Below are positions 1 through 4,858 of a DNA stretch of 7,852 nt, one piece after another (within the stretch, counting starts at the first letter, position 1; each line of letters starts with the position of its first letter). The notes under the pieces were generated by a model. It saw nothing but the letters and a program-made list of their open reading frames with translations. It had not been told where the DNA came from and did not search any database. The stretch is taken from the NCBI GenBank assembly GCA_015488875.1, contig WFMX01000008.1, forward strand, positions 1 through 7,852, read 5' to 3'. The stretch comes from Campylobacterota bacterium (GTDB lineage Bacteria > Campylobacterota > Campylobacteria > Campylobacterales > Sulfurovaceae). A program made the translations under genes and the position numbers.

Positions 1-825
1 GATGATATATGGCTCTAGTCTACTGCCAAATGCGACTTTGACTCTATACTTGATTTTTTGTTTGGGCTTTTTGTGAGCATATATATCTGCAAGTACTTTT
101 TGAAATTTTTGCTCTATGTGTATATTGGATATAGATATGTTGTCTATTCTGCCTATAAGCAGATAATCATTATCTTTTTTGTATTGATATGAGATGTCTA
201 TGGAGCCTTTCAGTATGATATACTCTCCTCTATCTGGATATTTGTCTCGGAGGTCGTACCTATCTACTCCTGCATCTATGGCATAGAGCCTAGATGACAT
301 ATTGGTCTCTCTGTCTAGTTCATCATGGATATACTCGATCTCTTGTTTTGTCATCTTCTGTTTTGAATTCTTGTATATCTCTTTTTGTGTAGCTAGCTTC
401 TTCTCTATGCTCTCTATATGTTTCCGATACATTGAGCTGTTGACCTCTAGGACTATATAGGCATCTCGTGGTACGCTATAGCCACTATCTGGAGTATACC
501 TATCTAGATCAAAGCCTAGCTCTTCGAGCTTGTGATTGTCTAACCAATCTGGAGATCTATAGTAGTAGTTTTTATAATAACCTTTTTTGTCATAAGCTCT
601 CCAGTCCAAACGGAAAAATTGTCTCTTATTGTGTTCGTACTTTCCTTCTCTATAGAGTCTTGTGCGTGAAAGTGGCAACTCTCTCTGTGTCAAAGTCACT
701 ATGCTGTCTGCACTGCTTGTTCTGTTGTCATATACTCTATATAGTATCAACAGATTGACTACTATCACTAACACAAAAGAGAAGATAAAGAGGTGTTTTG
801 GCTCTAGCTTGACAAATTTTTTCAT
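1..825 (-). CDS. DUF4824-like membrane-anchored protein (partial, C-terminus beyond left edge)
   Basis: An open frame of 275 codons reads leftward from ATG at 825-823 to the window edge with no stop, so the C-terminus is missing. The N-terminus is a short basic tail (MKKFVKLEPK) followed by one hydrophobic segment, about residues 12-28, suggesting a single-pass inner-membrane anchor with the rest outside the cytoplasm. Later stretches match what I recall of DUF4824: RLDWR near residue 72, WLDNHKLEELGFD near 93-105, a YIVLEV stretch near 125, and SRLYAIDAGVD followed by LRDKYPDRGEYII near 180-204. No enzymatic motif is visible. A good ribosome site (AAAGGAG, plus-strand 833-839) lies 7 bases before the ATG, and the start overlaps the upstream stop as ATGA, so translation is probably coupled to the DUF2157 gene. 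The GEYIIL stretch also faintly recalls the GDYXXLXY family, but the overall pattern fits DUF4824 better. The function is unknown. Confidence 0.75.
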   Translation of the reverse strand, partial: MKKFVKLEPKHLFIFSFVLVIVVNLLILYRVYDNRTSSADSIVTLTQRELPLSRTRLYREGKYEHNKRQFFRLDWRAYDKKGYYKNYYYRSPDWLDNHKLEELGFDLDRYTPDSGYSVPRDAYIVLEVNSSMYRKHIESIEKKLATQKEIYKNSKQKMTKQEIEYIHDELDRETNMSSRLYAIDAGVDRYDLRDKYPDRGEYIILKGSIDISYQYKKDNDYLLIGRIDNISISNIHIEQKFQKVLADIYAHKKPKQKIKYRVKVAFGSRLEPYII

Positions 826-1880
826 GCTCTCTCTCCTTTGGCTTTGATGTTTTTGAGTAGGATCAAAAAGAGTATAGAGGTGATGCCTATGGTGAGAAAA
901 AATAGATATTTTGGCATCAAATCCCACCACCAATCATAAAATTTCGTATAGAGAAATAGTACAAAAAATGTATTGCCTGTGTTGACAACCTCTGCATGAC
1001 TCTTTCGTATCCCAAACCATATAGATAGACCAGCAGCGACAAATCCCACGATTTGGTATAGCACCTCTATCTTGTTTGTAGATATAGAGAGGTAGCTAGC
1101 ACTCCCCCAATTGGAGAGTATCAATACAGGCAGAAAAAATATAATCATAGCAAAGACTCTATAGATAGGATCAAATCCATCATATCTTTTGTGTACAAAA
1201 AGTGCTGGCACGATGAAAAGTATCAGTGATGGCAAAAAGAAGTTTTCAGGTCTATACCCAAAGCCTATCCAGTACATACCATTCATTGTACCCATCTCGG
1301 CAGAGATAAATGATGCCAGAGTAATGATAGCAAACGAGAGTACCACTCTAGTGTTTGTAGCATATGCCAGCAAAAATGGGAGTAGAGATATGACAAATAG
1401 TGCATTTGGCGATGGCGTGATACTAAATATATCTCCAAGTATAGAGATATCTAGCACAAAAGCCACGATGCTCAATGATGCTGCTATCTTAGTAAAATAC
1501 CCACTCCTATCTCTCTGATATACTATCGTAGTGACAGCAAGAAGCAGGAGAGGGGTGATGGTCAATATACCTATCTGAAGATATAGCGAAAAGTAGTTCC
1601 AAAATTGATAAAAGAAGAAAAAGAGGCTAGACGATAGAGCCAAAGCACCCAAAAATGAGCTGACCTTCATACCTAGACTTAGCTGTTTGTCTTTGTGAGT
1701 TTTGTTGATGTCAAATTGTTGGGATATGCTCTCTATGAGTTTGGCATGGTAGCTAGATATGGAGTCATATTGTATCTTGTCTAAAGATACGATACCCTCC
1801 TCTTTGAGGGTAGACAACTCTTCAGCAAATGCCTCTACGCGGTCTACTCTCTTTTGTGCGTCACTGCTAGAGCTATACAT
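822..1880 (-). CDS. DUF2157-like polytopic membrane protein
   Basis: A 352-residue protein from ATG at 1880-1878; a GTG directly upstream (1883-1881) is an alternative start. GGAGG lies 6 bases from the ATG but only 3 from the GTG, so the ATG is preferred. Residues 1 to about 65 are hydrophilic and look cytoplasmic; the family is described as having such an N-terminal region. From about residue 70 there are nine or ten hydrophobic segments, roughly at 70-92, 100-121, 131-150, 160-175, 178-196, 214-229, 240-257, 272-290, 303-315 and 325-343 (numbered from the GTG). The end, with an FYDWWWDLMPK loop followed by a last helix and a basic tail, resembles DUF2157 proteins that I recall. No catalytic motif is visible. 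It is the first gene of a leftward unit, and its TGA overlaps the start of the DUF4824-like gene. DUF2157 members often sit next to DUF4401, GDYXXLXY or DUF4824 genes, which supports the assignment. The function is not established. Confidence 0.78.
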   Translation of the reverse strand: MYSSSSDAQKRVDRVEAFAEELSTLKEEGIVSLDKIQYDSISSYHAKLIESISQQFDINKTHKDKQLSLGMKVSSFLGALALSSSLFFFFYQFWNYFSLYLQIGILTITPLLLLAVTTIVYQRDRSGYFTKIAASLSIVAFVLDISILGDIFSITPSPNALFVISLLPFLLAYATNTRVVLSFAIITLASFISAEMGTMNGMYWIGFGYRPENFFLPSLILFIVPALFVHKRYDGFDPIYRVFAMIIFFLPVLILSNWGSASYLSISTNKIEVLYQIVGFVAAGLSIWFGIRKSHAEVVNTGNTFFVLFLYTKFYDWWWDLMPKYLFFLTIGITSILFLILLKNIKAKGERA

Positions 1881-1886
1881 CACGAA

Positions 1887-1891
1887 CCTCC
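1887..1891 (-). promoter_or_regulatory. Ribosome binding site of the DUF2157 gene
   Basis: GGAGG on the minus strand, followed by TTC, GTG and ATG. The spacing is 3 bases to the GTG and 6 to the ATG, which favours the ATG as start; both codons are in the same frame. Confidence 0.7.
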
Positions 1892-1907
1892 AAGTTTATT
1901 GATTGTG

Positions 1908-1916
1908 ATTATAACA
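1908..1916 (-). promoter_or_regulatory. Extended -10 promoter for the DUF2157-DUF4824 unit
   Basis: On the minus strand the sequence reads TGTTATAAT, a perfect TATAAT box (1913-1908) with a TGn extension. It would start transcription near 1901, about 20 bases before the ATG and just upstream of the GGAGG. The upstream DNA is very AT-rich and no clear -35 box is seen, as is common for sigma-70 promoters in Campylobacterota. The assignment rests on sequence only. Confidence 0.55.
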
Positions 1917-1997
1917 TGTTTTGAATATAATAAATTCATCATAACTATAACTTCACAAATATATAAATAAAATCAATTTTACTTATTTTATATTTTT

Positions 1998-2006
1998 TGT
2001 TATAAT
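1998..2006 (+). promoter_or_regulatory. Extended -10 promoter for the YeeE/YedE pair
   Basis: TTGTTATAAT gives a perfect TATAAT at 2001-2006 with a TGn extension, preceded by a T-rich run (1985-1998) in place of a -35 box. The expected start is near 2013, giving a leader of roughly 20 bases that contains AAGG (2020-2023) 8 bases before the ATG at 2032. It is divergent from the matching promoter at 1908-1916. Confidence 0.55.
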
Positions 2007-2022
2007 ATGAAAAATTATAAAG

Positions 2023-2030
2023 GTTATAAC
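2023..2030. promoter_or_regulatory. GTTATAAC palindrome, possible operator
   Basis: A perfect 8-base palindrome, GTTATAAC, lies between the AAGG ribosome site and the ATG of the transporter pair. TTATAA also occurs at 2000-2005 and 2015-2020 on the same side, and at 1909-1914 inside the divergent promoter. A regulator binding these copies could control both units. In DNA this AT-rich they may also be chance, so this is only a candidate. Confidence 0.25.
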
Positions 2031-2031
2031 T

Positions 2032-2544
2032 ATGATTAATAGATTACCGTGGTGGATGGGTGGCATATTGTTATCTGGTCTACTTCTACTAACTTTTTCT
2101 GTATATGGGGCAGATAGACCATTGGGGGCTTCTACCTATGTACCTTATATGGCTGGTCTTATTTTTGATTTGGACCCTGAAAAATATAGCTACCTAAAGA
2201 GCATAAAATTTGCTGGAGCTTGGGAGGGTGTATTGTTGATCGGTGCATTTGTAGGTGGATTTATCACATCTGTATTTATCACTAAGAGTTTTAGATTTTC
2301 TATTATCCCTACAGGGTGGAAAAAATATAAAAACAACTCTGTACTCTCTCGTCTAATATGGAGTTTTATATCAGGCTTTATGATGATTATAGGAGCTAGA
2401 CTTGCTGGTGGCTGTACAAGTGGGCACTTTATGTCTGGAATGAGTCAACTAGCTATCTCATCTATGATATTTGGTACAGTAGTGATGCTAGCTCTTGTTG
2501 TTACAGGTAGACTATTTTATAATGCTAAGGAGACAGAGTCATGA
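2032..2544 (+). CDS. YeeE/YedE-family sulfur-compound transporter, N-terminal half protein (PmpA-like)
   Basis: A 170-residue integral membrane protein. Hydrophobic segments lie at about 8-25, 62-85, 108-124 and 139-158. The diagnostic feature is GARLAGGCTSGH at residues 121-132, the conserved Cys-containing motif of the YeeE/YedE (Sulf_transp) family, with Cys128 as the expected thiosulfate- or sulfur-contacting cysteine. In full-length members such as TsuA, comparable Cys motifs occur in two related halves of one protein. Here the halves are separate genes, as in PmpA/PmpB of other bacteria. The role inferred is import or movement of thiosulfate or a related reduced sulfur species across the inner membrane. 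The actual substrate cannot be read from the sequence. The stop overlaps the start of the next gene as ATGA, so the halves are probably made together and act as a complex. Confidence 0.85.
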   Translation: MINRLPWWMGGILLSGLLLLTFSVYGADRPLGASTYVPYMAGLIFDLDPEKYSYLKSIKFAGAWEGVLLIGAFVGGFITSVFITKSFRFSIIPTGWKKYKNNSVLSRLIWSFISGFMMIIGARLAGGCTSGHFMSGMSQLAISSMIFGTVVMLALVVTGRLFYNAKETES

Positions 2545-3164
2545 ATATCCTAGAGAGTATGTTTGATACAGTTATATCGGAGCCTCATGGCTCATTGGCT
2601 CTTATATTTCTCATAGGAGTAGTATTTGGTGGAATTATCCAATATACTCGTGTAGATAAATTTGAAAAAATAGCAGGTTTTGCAATGCTCAAAGATACCA
2701 TAGTTCCTAAGATGCTATTTTTAACCGTGGGTATTACCTCTATAGGATTATACTTTATGGTAGAAGCTGGCTGGGCAAATTGGCATATCAAGCCAGTGAT
2801 GCTAATGGGGCTAATAGTAGGTGGCATTCTATTTGGTGCTTCTATGGCAATATTTGGAAAATGTCCAGGTACTGGACCAGTCTCTGTGGCAGAGGGCAGG
2901 ATAGATGTATTAGTAGGGGCGATAGGTGGTCTCTTTGGTGGATTGGTCTTTACTCTGTATTTTGATGATTTTTTCAAACCTCTAATGGGTAGCAATATGG
3001 GCAAGATAACTCTACCAGAACTATTTGCAGGTCATGAGCAGTTAGTTGTATTGATATTTGGTATCACTGTAACTCTTATATCTATCCTCATACCCAAAAG
3101 AGAGTTTTTTGATGAAGCTGACCTAAGTCAACTACCAGATGAGGCTAGACCAGATAGAAAGTAA
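2541..3164 (+). CDS. YeeE/YedE-family sulfur-compound transporter, C-terminal half protein (PmpB-like)
   Basis: A 207-residue integral membrane protein beginning at the ATGA overlap with its partner; AAGGAG (2527-2532) sits 8 bases before its ATG. Hydrophobic segments lie at about 18-34, 57-75, 86-105, 120-141 and 165-185, and a charged tail (about 186-207) is probably cytoplasmic. The motif FGKCPGTGP at 105-113, with Cys108, is the second-half signature of the YeeE/YedE family, matching the GGCTSGH motif of the first protein. An earlier conserved-looking stretch, GVVFGGIIQYTRVDK (26-40), is also typical of this half. It is inferred to form one transport unit with the upstream protein. Its 3' end faces the gspF-like gene with 19 bases between the stops. 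Confidence 0.85.
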   Translation: MNILESMFDTVISEPHGSLALIFLIGVVFGGIIQYTRVDKFEKIAGFAMLKDTIVPKMLFLTVGITSIGLYFMVEAGWANWHIKPVMLMGLIVGGILFGASMAIFGKCPGTGPVSVAEGRIDVLVGAIGGLFGGLVFTLYFDDFFKPLMGSNMGKITLPELFAGHEQLVVLIFGITVTLISILIPKREFFDEADLSQLPDEARPDRK

Positions 3165-3183
3165 AAAAAGATCTATTATGAGC

Positions 3184-4401
3184 CTAGCCCTGAGGCCCCA
3201 AACTCATACTAAATATAGGTAGAAGCATAGCAGCTACTATCACGCCTACGATAGCACCGATGAGTAGCATCATAAATGGCTCTAGTAGGCTCAGTAACAT
3301 CTTCAATCTATCTTCGTTCTCATCTTGATATAGTTGAGATATATTACCCAATATATTTGCTACTTCGCTTGACTCTTCTCCTAATGCTAATGCTTGCATG
3401 AAGTTTCTCTTGGGCTTGACACCCTTGGAAAGTTGTAGCCCTGTCGACAGCTTGTTGCCTTCTAGTACTTTGTCGGCTGCATTCTCAAACAACTCTCTAA
3501 AGGCAGTATTGTTAAATGTAGTAGCTCCTAGTTGCACACTCTGGGCATACGAGACCCCAGAACTCAACATCAAGGAGAGGATATAGCTAAACCTACCCAA
3601 TTCGTAGTTTTGTATAAGTGAGCCTATGATAGGTAGCTTTAGCATGATTTTATCCATACTCTTTTTAAACACATGGCTCTTTTTTGCTGCCACTTTGAAA
3701 AACACTATCGTCAGTACGAAACCTAGCAATATCGCTACATAATGGGCTATCAAAAAGTCACTAGCCCCCAATACCACTTGCGTAATGCCAGGTAGTTCTT
3801 GACCTGTGTCTTTGAAGATATTGGTGATCTTGGGGACGACAAAAGCGATGAGGAAGCCACTCATGGATATCGCTACTATGAGTATAAATAGAGGATAAGC
3901 CATGGCGTTACCCACCTGCTTTTTGATCCTGCTTTGTGCGGAAAAGAAGTTGCCCATATTGGTCAGAACTTCTACTATCTTGCCACTCTGTGAAGCTATG
4001 TTGATACTCTGCAAAAAGAAGTCTGGCATATAGTATACTTTTTGGTTGGCTAGGGCGTTGTAGAGTGACTTGCCCTCCTCTATCATACTCTTGATAGAGC
4101 TGAGAAATTCACTATATCTCTTTTCGTCTCTATGTTGGTTTTCTAGCAATTTGATGGCTGTGACTACTGTCATTCCTGAGTTGAGATATGATGATAACTC
4201 TCTAGCGAAGTTGCTCAGTAGAGGACCTGACATTTGTCGTTTGGAGAATGCTTCTAACGATAGGCTCTTTGCCTCCTCTATCTTCTCATAGTATATAGAT
4301 TGTGTGCGAAGTTTTTGCTTGGCTTCTTGTATAGAGTTTGCAGTGATTGTCCCTTTGGCACTATTGCCTGACTGATCGACCCCTTTGTATTTAAAAAGCA
4401 T
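3184..4401 (-). CDS. GspF/PilC-type inner-membrane platform protein (type II secretion system F family)
   Basis: A 405-residue protein. The ATG at 4401 is chosen over the one at 4413 because AGGAG lies 4 bases before it, while the upstream ATG has no ribosome site and overlaps this one. The resulting N-terminus, MLFKYKGVDQSG, is the classic start of GspF/PilC proteins. Two T2SSF repeats are visible: the first from about residue 60 (LLSNFARELSSYLNSGM) ending in a membrane segment near 170-190, the second from about 265 (ELGRFSYILSLMLSSGV) ending near 373-398 with a typical LLEPFMMLLIGAIVG stretch. A further membrane segment lies near 215-236. Known family members form the inner-membrane platform that links the assembly ATPase to the growing pilus or pseudopilus. 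No ATPase, pilin or secretin gene is in the window, so whether it serves type II secretion, type IV pili or DNA uptake cannot be decided. Confidence 0.88.
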   Translation of the reverse strand: MLFKYKGVDQSGNSAKGTITANSIQEAKQKLRTQSIYYEKIEEAKSLSLEAFSKRQMSGPLLSNFARELSSYLNSGMTVVTAIKLLENQHRDEKRYSEFLSSIKSMIEEGKSLYNALANQKVYYMPDFFLQSINIASQSGKIVEVLTNMGNFFSAQSRIKKQVGNAMAYPLFILIVAISMSGFLIAFVVPKITNIFKDTGQELPGITQVVLGASDFLIAHYVAILLGFVLTIVFFKVAAKKSHVFKKSMDKIMLKLPIIGSLIQNYELGRFSYILSLMLSSGVSYAQSVQLGATTFNNTAFRELFENAADKVLEGNKLSTGLQLSKGVKPKRNFMQALALGEESSEVANILGNISQLYQDENEDRLKMLLSLLEPFMMLLIGAIVGVIVAAMLLPIFSMSLGPQG

Positions 4402-4405
4402 AATA

Positions 4406-4410
4406 CTCCT
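4406..4410 (-). promoter_or_regulatory. Ribosome binding site setting the gspF-like start
   Basis: AGGAG on the minus strand, 4 bases before the ATG at 4401-4399. It lies inside the four extra codons that a start at 4413 would add, which argues that translation begins at 4401. Confidence 0.65.
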
Positions 4411-4432
4411 CATCTGTAGTAATTTTGTATAT

Positions 4433-4438
4433 ATTATA
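4433..4438 (-). promoter_or_regulatory. Candidate -10 box for the gspF-like gene
   Basis: TATAAT reads on the minus strand at 4438-4433, preceded by an A/T-rich stretch and followed by more AT steps. The expected start is near 4426, about 25 bases before the ATG at 4401. No clear -35 box is seen. Confidence 0.5.
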
Positions 4439-4482
4439 TCTTTTTTATTTTAGAGATTGGATATCAAAATCTTCACTATTTC

Positions 4483-4494
4483 TCAAAATTTTGA
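4483..4494. promoter_or_regulatory. TCAAAATTTTGA palindrome at the small-protein promoter
   Basis: A perfect 12-base palindrome, TCAAAATTTTGA, overlaps the TGn part of the candidate -10 element just downstream. Its right half, as ATTTTGAT (4488-4495), also pairs with ATCAAAAT at 4463-4470, giving a second, spaced inverted repeat. The position between two divergent genes suits an operator. AT-only cores are common by chance, so support is limited. Confidence 0.3.
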
Positions 4495-4500
4495 TAGAAT
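4492..4500 (+). promoter_or_regulatory. Candidate extended -10 promoter, possibly for a leaderless mRNA
   Basis: TGATAGAAT is a TGn-extended -10 box (TAGAAT, 4495-4500). The predicted start site is 6-8 bases downstream, at about 4507, essentially at the A of the ATG at 4508. There is no purine-rich ribosome site before that ATG, which fits leaderless or nearly leaderless translation. Confidence 0.4.
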
Positions 4501-4507
4501 AAGCCTC

Positions 4508-4726
4508 ATGAAACAAGAAACAAAAACAAAAATAGCAAAAATCGGCAAAATAATATTGGGTCTCATAGGATTTATAGTATGGATAGACATCATCTTGACC
4601 ATAGCATCATCGCCTGCACCATTCATAGAGCAAGCGCCATACTGCATGATAAGCACTATGATAATCTCTGGCATATTGACTGGACTCTTTAAGGGCATAG
4701 AGTATTGGAGTGCAGAGTCGCAGTGA
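4508..4726 (+). CDS. Small hypothetical protein with two membrane segments
   Basis: A 72-residue protein from ATG 4508 to TGA 4724-4726. An in-frame TTG at 4457 would add 17 residues, but it has no ribosome site and the added segment does not look protein-like. The N-terminus is lysine- and threonine-rich (MKQETKTKIAKIGK), followed by a hydrophobic segment at about 15-35, a short loop with SSPAPFIEQAPYC, and a second hydrophobic segment at about 46-61 ending in GIEYWSAESQ. The positive N-terminus suggests both ends face the cytoplasm. I do not recognise a family. Support as a real gene comes from a plausible promoter, membrane-protein composition, and the neat fit between divergent gspF and topA; codon use resembles its neighbours. 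An antisense frame of similar length covers the same bases but reads as a less convincing protein. Confidence 0.6.
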   Translation: MKQETKTKIAKIGKIILGLIGFIVWIDIILTIASSPAPFIEQAPYCMISTMIISGILTGLFKGIEYWSAESQ

Positions 4727-4819
4727 CTAATTTTTGGCTATAAAAGATGAACTACTGATACACTATGATAAATCATAAGCTATTTTATTGTCATTGATAC
4801 GCCATTTTATCCACTTTTG

Positions 4820-4828
4820 TGCTACAAT
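4820..4828 (+). promoter_or_regulatory. Candidate extended -10 promoter for topA
   Basis: TGCTACAAT is a TGn-extended -10 box (TACAAT, 4823-4828). The expected start is near 4835, giving a leader of about 24 bases before the ATG at 4859. The upstream DNA is AT-rich with no clear -35. The ribosome site is weak (TAGAGA close to the ATG). Confidence 0.5.
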
Positions 4829-4858
4829 GCGAAAAATAAACTAGAAATGGTATAGAGA

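Noticed and set aside
468..847. Two plus-strand open frames of 96 and 61 residues
   Set aside because: They lie antisense to the DUF4824-like gene, are rich in Cys, Ser and Leu with no domain pattern, and have no ribosome site.
1189..1518. Plus-strand 109-residue open frame
   Set aside because: It is antisense to the membrane segments of the DUF2157-like gene and does not resemble a protein family.
2585..3004. Minus-strand 139-residue open frame
   Set aside because: It is antisense to the PmpB-like gene; the proline-rich composition comes from reading glycine-rich membrane codons backwards.
3164..3196. Possible terminator between the convergent PmpB-like and gspF-like genes
   Set aside because: A run of seven T on the minus strand (3170-3164) is present, but the only nearby stem (GCCT/AGGC) is 4 base pairs and lies more than 10 bases away, so it does not make a convincing intrinsic terminator.
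4483..4698. Minus-strand 71-residue open frame
   Set aside because: It overlaps the 72-residue plus-strand gene almost completely; the plus frame has a promoter element and a more natural membrane-protein layout.
4764..4777. TATGATAAATCATA near-palindrome upstream of topA
   Set aside because: The arms are short and AT-only with almost no loop and no T-run follows, so neither a terminator nor an operator can be argued for.
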